Shown: positions 43,753 through 51,071 of the stretch, in pieces
How the letters are laid out: the number at the start of each line of letters is the position of its first letter
Numbering within the stretch: position 1 is the first letter of the stretch
NCBI GenBank assembly: GCA_002448395.1
Contig: DJXS01000112.1
Location: 1 to 64,000, forward strand
Source: Lachnospiraceae bacterium UBA6998
GTDB taxonomy: Bacteria > Bacillota > Clostridia > Lachnospirales > Lachnospiraceae
Direction of reading: 5' to 3'
DNA: 64,000 nt
Program-made: the position numbers and the translations under genes
Notes under the pieces: model-generated
Database searches by the model: none
Seen by the model: the letters and a program-made list of their open reading frames with translations, nothing else
What the model was told of the DNA's origin: nothing

Positions 43753-44154
43753 TCAGAACTCCACTGTCTCCGGCGCAGCGGTGAAGGAACTGAACGTCGC
43801 CTTGGCGTCCTTGAAATAGAGGACCTCCGTATTGTTGTCTTCGGGATCATACATGGCGCGAAGCTCAGGATAAGCCTCCAGCATTGATTTCTTGGGCTCT
43901 ACGCGGTTGTCATCGACAAGCTCGCCTGCAACGCGGAGCCATACGCCGTCTTTGAAAGCGCAGATCTCAGCTTTGGGATTAGCCGCCAGCTGTTTGGCCA
44001 CGCCCTTTCCTCTGCCGGTCTGGATATAGAGTTTTCCCTCGAAAATGTGGATCGTTCCAAAGGGACGTACCCGGGGCTGGTCACCGTCCACTGTCGCCAG
44101 GTAGTAGGTCCCGGCCTCTTTGAGAAAAGTACAAACTCTTTCCATTGCTGTCAT
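43753..44154 (-). CDS. Pyridoxamine 5'-phosphate oxidase-like flavin-binding protein
   Basis: The 133-residue protein has the split-barrel FMN-binding fold: TYYLATVDGDQPRVRPFGTI (residues 16-35), KLYIQTGRGKGVAKQL and AEICAF. Proteins of this size in Clostridia are annotated as pyridoxamine oxidase family, but most lack that activity; they may be flavin reductases or heme or F420-like binders. The ATG follows AAAGGAGG. It is downstream of the EamA gene, with a small hairpin between. Confidence 0.85.
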   Translation of the reverse strand: MTAMERVCTFLKEAGTYYLATVDGDQPRVRPFGTIHIFEGKLYIQTGRGKGVAKQLAANPKAEICAFKDGVWLRVAGELVDDNRVEPKKSMLEAYPELRAMYDPEDNNTEVLYFKDAKATFSSFTAAPETVEF

Positions 44155-44220
44155 CGTAATTACCTCCTTTAAATTTAAACTATATTTTCACCGGAATGGA
44201 ATCACCATACCGGGAACATA

Positions 44221-45117
44221 TCACTCTTTCTCCGGCAGCTCATTGAGCAGCGTAAACCCGAGGATCATCGCGCCTCCGATCACCTGCAGCGCGCTCATCG
44301 GCTCGCGCAGGACACTGACCGAAAGGATCACCGCCACCAGCGGGTCTATATAGCTCAGTACAGCCGCTTCCTGCCCGGGCACATGCTGCAGGGAGGAGAA
44401 ATACATACAGTACGCAACTCCTGTGTGGACCAGGCCCACGATCAGCAGAAGTCCTAAGCCCTGCCCGTTCACTTCTCCCAGATGCATTCCTCCGGTCAGC
44501 ATCACATACGGAAACAGGGTCACAGCCGCCGCCACAAACTGCAGAAATGTCCTCTGGATCCCTCCCACATTTTTAATGAATTTGTTGAGCAGGACAACTG
44601 TCGCATACAGCACTGCCGCGCCGAGGCCGAACAGAATGCCGATATGATCTGTTCCCCTTCCGCTCATTCCTCCTCCGCTTATCGTGATCAGAAGAATGCC
44701 CAGCGTCGACATGACAAAACACACAAGCTTCCTCTTTGTCATCTCCTCCCGGAAAAGGATCGTGCTCACCAGCGTGATTATGACCGGTGCTGCGTAGTAA
44801 CTGAGTGTCGCAACAGATACCGTCGTATATTTATAAGCTTCAAAAAGAAGGATCCAGTTGAATCCCATCGCTATACCGGAAATGATCAACAGGATCAACT
44901 CCCTGCGCATGCCTGAAAGCTCCAGCTTCTGCTTTGTGACCAGCAGATAGGATCCGATCGCCAATATAGCCAGCATAGCCCTGCATAGAGCGATCTCCGC
45001 CGAAGGAAGCGGTATATTGCGGACAAAGAGTCCGATCGTTCCAAAGATCGCCATTGATAAGGCGATAAACAGTCTTGAGCGGTTCACTGCCGCCCTGTCG
45101 TTTTCTTTACCTTGCAT
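44221..45117 (-). CDS. EamA/DMT family transporter
   Basis: The 298-residue protein has ten helices in two EamA repeats (about residues 15-145 and 160-295). Typical elements are LLFEAYKYTTVSVATLSYYAAPV and SYIDPLVAVILSVSVLREP. Such proteins export amino acids or metabolites; the substrate is unknown. I chose the ATG at 45117; a TTG at 45129 is also in frame. It starts 24 bases after the ExbD-like gene and could be in the same transcript. Confidence 0.88.
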   Translation of the reverse strand: MQGKENDRAAVNRSRLFIALSMAIFGTIGLFVRNIPLPSAEIALCRAMLAILAIGSYLLVTKQKLELSGMRRELILLIISGIAMGFNWILLFEAYKYTTVSVATLSYYAAPVIITLVSTILFREEMTKRKLVCFVMSTLGILLITISGGGMSGRGTDHIGILFGLGAAVLYATVVLLNKFIKNVGGIQRTFLQFVAAAVTLFPYVMLTGGMHLGEVNGQGLGLLLIVGLVHTGVAYCMYFSSLQHVPGQEAAVLSYIDPLVAVILSVSVLREPMSALQVIGGAMILGFTLLNELPEKE

Positions 45118-45141
45118 GTTCCTGATCAATCACTACCGTCT

Positions 45142-45588
45142 CTATTTTGAATTCTTTAATTGGATATCCAGCTCATCAAACACTTCTTTGACCCAGTTGT
45201 AGGTGTCCAGGATCGACTCCTCCTCTTCGAGTGTGAAGGTTCTGGAATCGCTGTTGTACTCCTCGACATACTTTTTAAGCTCTTCGCTGTCGGCGACCTC
45301 ATGCCCGTTGATCGTCACCACATCCTTTTTGATCGTGACGATGATATTGTCGGGGATCTCGCTCACGGCTTCTTCTTTCTGGTCCTGCTCTGTCTGCGCA
45401 GCAGCTTCCTTCGCCTCGCCCTGACTCTCGCTCTGTTCCTGCTGCACCGAGTCTCCGTTTCCCGGCAGCATGCCCTGACCGGGCCCCAGGCCAAAATATC
45501 CACCGCCTCCCAGCAGCAGCAAAAGCGCTATAATCCCCGCTGTGGCAGCAGTCCTTCCGCCTCCGCCATTATTTCTCTCTTCCGCCAT
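45142..45588 (-). CDS. Small membrane protein with ExbD-like C-terminal domain
   Basis: The 148-residue protein has a Gly-rich N-terminus and one membrane helix (TAGIIALLLLLGGGGYFGL, about residues 16-34). An acidic, Gln-rich linker (residues 45-78) follows, then a compact domain with DNIIVTIKKDVVTINGHEV, SEELKKYVEEY and a final helix KEVFDELDIQL. This last domain resembles, by eye, the periplasmic fold of ExbD/TolR. The TM helix lacks an obvious Asp. It lies four bases after the ExbD-like gene and is cotranslated. It may be a second rod or a load protein of the motor. The resemblance needs a structural comparison. Confidence 0.65.
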   Translation of the reverse strand: MAEERNNGGGGRTAATAGIIALLLLLGGGGYFGLGPGQGMLPGNGDSVQQEQSESQGEAKEAAAQTEQDQKEEAVSEIPDNIIVTIKKDVVTINGHEVADSEELKKYVEEYNSDSRTFTLEEEESILDTYNWVKEVFDELDIQLKNSK

Positions 45589-45592
45589 ACCT

Positions 45593-46165
45593 TTACTCCT
45601 CCACGATCTGATAGAAAACTTCTTTTCTGAGCTGCTTCTGTGTTTTCAGAGCGTCCTGAATCGGCACAAACTCCTCTTTTCTGTAAATCGACTTTGTGTC
45701 GCAGTGGAAGACAATGAACACCGGATGATCCGGATAGTCATCCACAATGTCGTTGATGATCTCTGTCACATGCCTTTTCGTGTAGTCCGTCCTGTCCGAT
45801 CCGAGCCGGAAAGACTCGACTTCCTGATCACTCCCCTTGTAAACCCTGAGAACGTGATTTCCGTCCTCCACTTCGTTGATGAAGGTGACGATCACCGCGT
45901 CCGACTCGTATCTCTTGCCGCTGTCCTCGATCTTGTTCTTCCGGCTGACTTCGCTCTTCAGGATCGTGTTCTGCTCCTCCAAATCCGTCACCTGCTCTTC
46001 AAGTCCCGAGATCTTGCTCCGGGACTCCTCGGCGCTCTCCTGCATGTCTTTCTGCGTCTGGGTTCCGGCCAGCATTACGATAAAGAGGATCACGAACAGG
46101 ACATCCAGCAGCGGAGTCAGATTAATGTCATCACTCCCCCGGCTGCGCCGGCCTCTGTTTCTCAT
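45593..46165 (-). CDS. ExbD/TolR family motor rod protein
   Basis: The 190-residue protein begins with a basic stretch and then DDINLTPLLDVLFVILFIVMLA, the N-terminal helix typical of ExbD and TolR. The conserved ion-pathway Asp (LLD, near residue 21) is present. A coiled coil (about residues 40-78) and an outer domain ending in VFIVFHCDTKSIYRKEEF and PIQDALK resemble the ExbD tail. Start and stop overlap the ExbB gene in an ATGA arrangement, with GGGAGGTGG upstream. ExbD dimers sit inside ExbB pentamers and are driven by the proton or sodium gradient. Confidence 0.85.
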   Translation of the reverse strand: MRNRGRRSRGSDDINLTPLLDVLFVILFIVMLAGTQTQKDMQESAEESRSKISGLEEQVTDLEEQNTILKSEVSRKNKIEDSGKRYESDAVIVTFINEVEDGNHVLRVYKGSDQEVESFRLGSDRTDYTKRHVTEIINDIVDDYPDHPVFIVFHCDTKSIYRKEEFVPIQDALKTQKQLRKEVFYQIVEE

Positions 46166-46743
46166 TGATCCCCACCTCCCAGCGGAATCTCTCTGGCAAC
46201 ATTGTAGCTCTCCCGGAAACGATCGACGCCGTCGTCAATATAGTTCAGGTATCTGGAACAGAACAGAATATCCACGAACTTGAAGATGACCGCAAAGAGG
46301 ATGCCCAGCACCGTCGAGGAGAGCGCGAACGAAACGCCCTCAAAGAGGTTCTGCGCGTTGGACCAGTCAGCATTCCCGTTCATCGCGACGAACAGTCCCG
46401 TGACCGTTCCCAATATGCCCAGCAGCGGAAAGATCTGGATGATCAGGGACACGGAGGAAAACAGCATCGAGTCGTTCTGGTAGTCGTCGCAGAACTTGTC
46501 GAATTCCTTCCAGTCCTTCTTCACCTTTATCGTATATTCCGTTTCCACGATCCCTGCTTTTTTGCTCCTGAGCACCTGTTTGCCGGGCGTCTCGCCGTTG
46601 AGAGTGTCAATCCTCTTTTTGAGGACGATCATCCTGTTATAGGCCATGATCATGAGCACCGCTTCAACGACGGCCAGGATCACTATCCCTGCATTCAATG
46701 TTTTGGATAAAAACCAGGAAATTGCCAGTATCACACCATTCAT
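46162..46743 (-). CDS. ExbB/TolQ/MotA family ion channel protein
   Basis: The 193-residue protein has three membrane helices (about residues 6-34, 100-124 and 138-166), the minimal stator layout. The second helix has FPLLGILGTVTGLFVAM with the conserved Thr, and the third has GVSFALSSTVLGILFAVIFKF; both line the ion path in ExbB and TolQ. The ATG at 46743 follows AAGGTG; an earlier TTG also exists. It heads the three-gene operon. No flagellar, outer-membrane or TonB genes are nearby, so the load it drives is unknown. ZorA of the Zorya defence system is much longer, so it is not that. Confidence 0.85.
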   Translation of the reverse strand: MNGVILAISWFLSKTLNAGIVILAVVEAVLMIMAYNRMIVLKKRIDTLNGETPGKQVLRSKKAGIVETEYTIKVKKDWKEFDKFCDDYQNDSMLFSSVSLIIQIFPLLGILGTVTGLFVAMNGNADWSNAQNLFEGVSFALSSTVLGILFAVIFKFVDILFCSRYLNYIDDGVDRFRESYNVAREIPLGGGDQ

Positions 46744-46788
46744 TTTCCGCACCTTTTTCAAAGTCAGACACTATTGCCATACACTGTT

Positions 46789-46794
46789 ATTATA
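46789..46794 (-). promoter_or_regulatory. -10 element for the ExbB/ExbD-like operon
   Basis: A perfect TATAAT on the minus strand, 46 bases before the start codon. The -35 is weak (TACATA at 17 bases). Confidence 0.4.
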
Positions 46795-46912
46795 CCTTTT
46801 TTTCTTTATAATATGTACCCGTTTCCTTCCCCGGACTGCCTTCGGAACGTGTCTGTTTGGAGCAAAATAGTCAGATTATTATCTTTTTTACAAGCAATTT
46901 GTTTATTGATAA

Positions 46913-46941
46913 TTGAATAAATGTCCGTTTTTCAATATACT
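46913..46941 (+). promoter_or_regulatory. Promoter for the YegP gene
   Basis: TTGAAT (46913-46918), 17 bases, TATACT (46936-46941), 38 bases before the start codon. The surrounding sequence is strongly AT-rich. Confidence 0.6.
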
Positions 46942-46978
46942 TTTAATGATAAAACGTTTTCATAGCAGGAGGTGCTGT

Positions 46979-47356
46979 ATGGGAAAATTTGTAATCAAGA
47001 ACGCGAAGAATGGACTTAAATTCGACCTCAAAGCTTCAAACGGACAGGTGATCGCTTCCTCTCAGGTCTACAAACACAAAAAGACCTGTCTGAACGGCAC
47101 AGCCAGCGTAATGAAAAATGCGCCGGAAGCTGCACTCGAAGATCAGACCGTTGAAGGCTATGTCAAGCAGAAATGCCCTAAATTCGAGGTCTATATGGAC
47201 AAGAAGGGCGAATACCGCTTCCGCCTCAAAGCCACCAACGGGCAGATCATTGCGATCAGCGAAGGCTATGTGAAGATGGCCAGCTGCATGAACGGCATCG
47301 ACAGTGTGCGCAAGAACGCGATCGACGCTCCTGTTGAAGAAGAGGAAGAGGAATAA
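46979..47356 (+). CDS. YegP family (DUF1508 x2) small protein
   Basis: The 125-residue protein has two DUF1508 repeats: GKFVIKNAKNGLKFDLKASN (residues 2-21) with the ICASxxY-like ASSQVYKHKKTCLNG, and FEVYMDKKGEYRFRLKATN (about residues 68-86) with AISEGYVKMASCMNG. A run of Glu ends the protein. DUF1508 proteins are small and cytosolic and have no established function. The start at 46979 follows AGGAGG. Confidence 0.9.
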   Translation: MGKFVIKNAKNGLKFDLKASNGQVIASSQVYKHKKTCLNGTASVMKNAPEAALEDQTVEGYVKQKCPKFEVYMDKKGEYRFRLKATNGQIIAISEGYVKMASCMNGIDSVRKNAIDAPVEEEEEE

Positions 47357-47367
47357 ACAGGTATAAT

Positions 47368-47402
47368 AAAAGCGCCGGTCCCCCAAAGGGTCGGCGCTTT
47401 TT
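47368..47402 (+). terminator. Bidirectional terminator between the yegP-like and amrS-like genes
   Basis: A core stem (47372-47377 with 4792-97 of the same block, that is 47392-47397), flanked by A-run and T-run, and a partly paired inner loop. Confidence 0.85.
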
Positions 47403-47417
47403 CATATCTCATTAATT

Positions 47418-48269
47418 TCAGCAGTTTCCAGTATATACGTATTTGAGCTTTTCGCGGGCCGCTTCGGCCAGACGGTAGATCTTCTTTACAGATGTCGCCT
47501 CGCGGTCCGTCATGTGAAAGCGCGGGAAGAATCTTGAGATGTGAAGCGGGATCTCATTTCCGGGTACGATCCCTTCAAGAGAAGAGATCCATTCGCACAT
47601 CTTATGCATCTCCTCCTCGGAATCATTCTCTCCGGGAATGATCAGCGTAGTCAGCTCCACATGGCAGGACTGAACAGCGCGGGTTATAAAGCGCATTACC
47701 ATTTCCCTGTCTCCGCCGAGCACTTCCCTGTAATACCTGTCCGTAAACCCCTTCAGATCGATATTCATCGCGTCCATGCAGGGGAGGATCTCCTCCAGAA
47801 CGGAGACCTCCGCTGTGCCGTTGCTGACCAGCACATTGACCATGCCCCTCTCATGCACTATTTTGGCTGTATCCCTCACAAATTCATATCCGACCAGCGG
47901 CTCATTGTAAGTGAAGGCAACTCCGACATTGCCCTTTCTCTTGTAATACTGCGCCGTCTCAGCGATCTGTTCCGGCGTCACCAGCTCCGCCCGGTCTGCG
48001 TAACGCATAGCTTCCTGTGACCAGGAGATCTCGTAATTCTGACAGAAAGGACAGCGCAGATTGCAGCCGTAGCTGCCCGCCGACAGAATGAGGCTTCCCG
48101 GTCTGAAACGCCGCAGCGGCTTCTTCTCTATGGGATCGAGAGCAAGGGAAGTGATCCTTCCGTAGTTAGCCGCCCGCACAGTTCCGCCGGCGCAGATCCG
48201 GGCGCCGCAGAAGCCGATCTGTCCTTCTGAAAGCTCACAGTGTCTGAAACAGACTCCACATACCGCCAT
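47418..48269 (-). CDS. amrS: AmmeMemoRadiSam system radical SAM enzyme
   Basis: This 283-residue radical SAM protein is of the pyruvate-formate-lyase-activating-enzyme-like type. The N-terminus has extra cysteines (CGVCFRHC, CGARIC). The cluster motif is YGCNLRCPFCQNYEISW (CX3CX2C, about residues 73-80). Later motifs VAFTYNEPLVGYEFV and MNIDLKGFTDRYY are shared with this family. It lies directly after the AMMECR1/Memo fusion gene, which defines the AmmeMemoRadiSam system. The reaction it performs is not known. Confidence 0.9.
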   Translation of the reverse strand: MAVCGVCFRHCELSEGQIGFCGARICAGGTVRAANYGRITSLALDPIEKKPLRRFRPGSLILSAGSYGCNLRCPFCQNYEISWSQEAMRYADRAELVTPEQIAETAQYYKRKGNVGVAFTYNEPLVGYEFVRDTAKIVHERGMVNVLVSNGTAEVSVLEEILPCMDAMNIDLKGFTDRYYREVLGGDREMVMRFITRAVQSCHVELTTLIIPGENDSEEEMHKMCEWISSLEGIVPGNEIPLHISRFFPRFHMTDREATSVKKIYRLAEAAREKLKYVYTGNC

Positions 48270-48306
48270 AACAGCACCTCCGCCTATTATGCATCCGTAA
48301 ACCCGC

Positions 48307-49695
48307 TCAGTGATGCCTCACGACTTCAAAACGCTGCAGTTCGACTTTCTTGTCCCAGTCTGCGATCCCGGCTTTACTCTTAGCAATGGAAATCTGCTCT
48401 TCCACCGTATCTACGCCGTCGAGATCCGGCAGGAGAAGTCCTCTCTTCCTGCCTTTGGTGACAATGACTCCATAGCGCTTGACGTCCAGTTCATCCGGCG
48501 AGCTGACAGGTTCGGGATCCCCCAGCACATCGACGCTGATCTCCAGCCATTTCAGTTCCGCCGGCCTGATCGGATCGAAGCGCGGATCCCTTGTGGAGGC
48601 GCTGACCGCATTATCTATGATCTCCTGCGCCAGACAGCCCCTGACAGGCGAGATCGTGCCTATACATCCCCGGAGTTTGCCGTGCTCATGGATGGACACA
48701 AAAGCCCCTGCGCGCCGCGAAACAAGCTCAGCAGGCAGATCCTGCGGCATTTCCATCTTCCTGTGCTTAAGGATGTAGTGCTCCACGGACGCTCTGGCCA
48801 GCCGCACATAGGGATCCTCTTTTGCTCTCTCCGCAGAGAGTTTATCCTCAGCTTTTTTCAGGTACTCATCCAGAAAGTGCCTGCTGCCGTCGGGATCTCC
48901 CGGATAGAAAGTGCAGATCCCGTAGCCGACCCCGGTCACATCTTCGTGGGATAACTGTTCCGCTTTTACAGACAGTCCGTCGAGAGTTCCCGCCATGATG
49001 ACAAAAGAGCGATGCCCGCACTCTGCCGCCCTGTCGCAGAAGGTCTCGTCGAAATCAAACAGTTCCCCGAAAGCCGCCCTTCCGCAGACATCCATGATCC
49101 TCTCGTCGTACTGCGGACCCTCCGGTGCATATCCATAGGGACCGTAATCCTGAAGTTTGTGGGACAGATCCCCGCTGGCCACAAATACCGCTCTTCTTCC
49201 AAGGCTCCCCACTGCATCCCGGATCATCTGCCCCAATCTGTAGTGCTCAGTCAGGGGAAGACCTGAGAGGCCGATCCTCACTATTTTGCCGCCCGAATAT
49301 TTGCGGCGGATGAAGTAAAGAGGAACCATAGTCCCGTGGTCAAGCCGCCTTTCGCGCTCTCCCATGATGCCTGCGGGAAATCCTTTCTCCCGGGCAAGCT
49401 GGTCGATGGCGGCGACCAGTTCCGTATCGTACTCCTCCTGAAAACTCACCTGCGAAGCCCGGAACTGTCCGAAATCCCCCCGGGCGCTCCTGCCGGGAGA
49501 GATGTGGAAATAGTCCGCGTACATAACGGAATGCGGACTTGTGATGATGATCGTATCCGGCGAAAGCGCCGCGATCTCCTCCGCGACGCGCTCATAGGCA
49601 GCGGTCGTCTTCCTGATCTGTGCCTCACTTCCGCGCCCTACAGCAGGTACGATCATGGGCGGATGCGGCACCATAAACGCTGCGAGAATAGACAT
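48307..49695 (-). CDS. AmmeMemoRadiSam system fusion: Memo/LigB-like plus AMMECR1 domains
   Basis: The 462-residue protein joins two domains. The N-terminal half (about residues 1-265) is a class III extradiol-dioxygenase/Memo-like fold: FMVPHPPMIVPAVG, ITSPHSVMYADYFHI, ERRLDHGTMVPLYFI and FVASGDLSHKL provide metal-ligand histidines. The C-terminal half (about residues 285-455) is AMMECR1: GAFVSIHEHGKLRGCIGTIS, DNAVSASTRDPRF and GVIVTKGRKRGLLLPDL. The fusion plus the adjacent radical SAM gene form the full system. The products act in the cytosol; the substrate is unknown. The ATG follows GGAGGGATCAT. Confidence 0.92.
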   Translation of the reverse strand: MSILAAFMVPHPPMIVPAVGRGSEAQIRKTTAAYERVAEEIAALSPDTIIITSPHSVMYADYFHISPGRSARGDFGQFRASQVSFQEEYDTELVAAIDQLAREKGFPAGIMGERERRLDHGTMVPLYFIRRKYSGGKIVRIGLSGLPLTEHYRLGQMIRDAVGSLGRRAVFVASGDLSHKLQDYGPYGYAPEGPQYDERIMDVCGRAAFGELFDFDETFCDRAAECGHRSFVIMAGTLDGLSVKAEQLSHEDVTGVGYGICTFYPGDPDGSRHFLDEYLKKAEDKLSAERAKEDPYVRLARASVEHYILKHRKMEMPQDLPAELVSRRAGAFVSIHEHGKLRGCIGTISPVRGCLAQEIIDNAVSASTRDPRFDPIRPAELKWLEISVDVLGDPEPVSSPDELDVKRYGVIVTKGRKRGLLLPDLDGVDTVEEQISIAKSKAGIADWDKKVELQRFEVVRHH

Positions 49696-49705
49696 ATGAT
49701 CCCTC

Positions 49706-50260
49706 CTAATTCCTTAACTTCATGATCTGGTACAATATACAATCCAAAGCAAACACAGCTCCAAGGGTAAGGCACACCGCATTTACAAACGCGGGATCAA
49801 ACAGTTTTATGAACCTGGCCAGCATCGGAATGACGGCATAGATCAGGACCAGTCCGGCAAGGCCGAAGACAAAGACCGACCGAAAACAGACATACCCTCC
49901 TATATTTCCAAAATTCCATATCTCTGTGTTGTAATCCCACAGTCTTGTTCCGAACACATTGTACAGAACCCATCCTGTAACGTACTCCAGGACGCCTGAC
50001 ACGATCACACTGAGCAGGAAGACACGAAGCGGGCTCTCTTTGAACCGATATACCAGGATCGCGTATGCCAGGCCTCCGAATGCGTAGATCGGCACCCACG
50101 GACCATAACTGGATCCCCTCTTGACAAAATATCCCAGATCGATCCTGTAAAACAACAATTCATATATAAATCCGCTGATGCCGCTGATCACCATCACTAA
50201 GATCAGCAGGTCCATCAGCTGCATATCATTCAGGCTGTAATCACTTTTAAGAAATTCCAT
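49706..50260 (-). CDS. CmpB-type putative ABC transporter permease membrane protein
   Basis: The 184-residue protein has about five helices and the family pattern SGFIYELLFYRI, FVKRGSSYGPWVPIYAFGGL and VSGVLEYVTGWVLYNVFGTRLWDY. Families of this type are named putative ABC transporter permease (CmpB), but no transporter function is proven and no ATPase is adjacent. Ten bases separate it from the AmmeMemoRadiSam genes downstream, so they may be cotranscribed. The ATG follows AAGGAGG. Confidence 0.82.
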   Translation of the reverse strand: MEFLKSDYSLNDMQLMDLLILVMVISGISGFIYELLFYRIDLGYFVKRGSSYGPWVPIYAFGGLAYAILVYRFKESPLRVFLLSVIVSGVLEYVTGWVLYNVFGTRLWDYNTEIWNFGNIGGYVCFRSVFVFGLAGLVLIYAVIPMLARFIKLFDPAFVNAVCLTLGAVFALDCILYQIMKLRN

Positions 50261-50286
50261 TCCGTTCTGCCTCCTTTCTTACAACC

Positions 50287-50315
50287 ATTATATATAAAAA
50301 AAGAGACGGTGGAAA
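50287..50315 (-). promoter_or_regulatory. Promoter for the CmpB-type gene (and possibly the AmmeMemoRadiSam genes)
   Basis: On the minus strand TTTCCA (50315-50310), 17 bases, TATAAT (50292-50287), about 26 bases before the start codon. It overlaps the trmD terminator. Confidence 0.55.
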
Positions 50316-50326
50316 TTCCCCGTCTC
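50296..50326 (-). terminator. Terminator after trmD
   Basis: A seven-base stem (50303-50309 with 50320-50326) begins within the trmD stop codon, followed on the minus strand by seven T residues (50302-50296). Confidence 0.85.
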
Positions 50327-51071
50327 ATTTTCTCTCTTTTGCCAGTTCTTCCAAAATTTCCGCTTCCTCTTCGGTCATCTCCCTTCCGTCGAGGAGATCC
50401 GGCCTCATCAAAAGCGTCTTTCTAAGAGACTCCCTGAGCCTCCATTTGCGGATCTTTTCATGATGCCCTGACAGCAGGACCTCGGGCACCGATTCGCCCT
50501 CGTAAACCGCCGGCTGCGTGTACTGCGGATACTCCAGAAGTCCGTTTTCAAAGGATTCCTCGCTGGTGCTGCCGTCCCGGATCGCGCCGGGCAGGAGCCT
50601 TATCACCGCGTCCGACACTGCCATTGCGGCGATCTCTCCGCCTGTCAAAACATAGTCCCCGATGGAGATCTGCTCGTCCACGCGGCTGTATATGCGCTCG
50701 TCCATGCCCTCATAATGGCCGCAGATCAGGATCAGATGATCAAGCTGCGCATAACTGCGCGCCGTCTTCTGATCAAACTTTCGTCCGGCCGGCGTCATCG
50801 CAGCTGAAACTGCATTTCCGCCCTGAGGAATGCCCTCTCCTGTGCCCTGTGCATATCTGAGCGCGTCCAGCACCGGCTGACAACGCATCACCATACCGGC
50901 TCCGCCGCCAAAAGGTGAATCGTCAATGTGCCGGTAGCTCCCCGGAGCGAAATCTTTAATATCGATGATCTCAATCTGCAGGCTTTCTTTGCGGATCGCC
51001 CGCTGCAGAACAGGTCCCTGCAGGAAGCTGTCGAACAACTGCGGAAACATCGTAAGAATCGAGATCTTCAT
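50325..51071 (-). CDS. trmD: tRNA (guanine-N1)-methyltransferase TrmD
   Basis: The enzyme methylates G37 of tRNAs and prevents frameshifts. It has 248 residues, with the knot motifs DDSPFGGGAGMVMRCQPV, LILICGHYEGMDERI, ISIGDYVLTGGEIAAM and the C-terminal VLLSGHHEKIRKWR. Its start overlaps the stop of the AI-2E family gene (ATGA). It is separated from rpsP-rimM-rplS, with which it usually travels. Confidence 0.96.
   Translation of the reverse strand: MKISILTMFPQLFDSFLQGPVLQRAIRKESLQIEIIDIKDFAPGSYRHIDDSPFGGGAGMVMRCQPVLDALRYAQGTGEGIPQGGNAVSAAMTPAGRKFDQKTARSYAQLDHLILICGHYEGMDERIYSRVDEQISIGDYVLTGGEIAAMAVSDAVIRLLPGAIRDGSTSEESFENGLLEYPQYTQPAVYEGESVPEVLLSGHHEKIRKWRLRESLRKTLLMRPDLLDGREMTEEEAEILEELAKERK

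Noticed and set aside
45142-46743. Zorya-type defence locus
   Set aside because: The channel protein has no long cytoplasmic tail, the rod has no OmpA-type peptidoglycan domain, and no zorC/zorD/zorE-like gene is adjacent.
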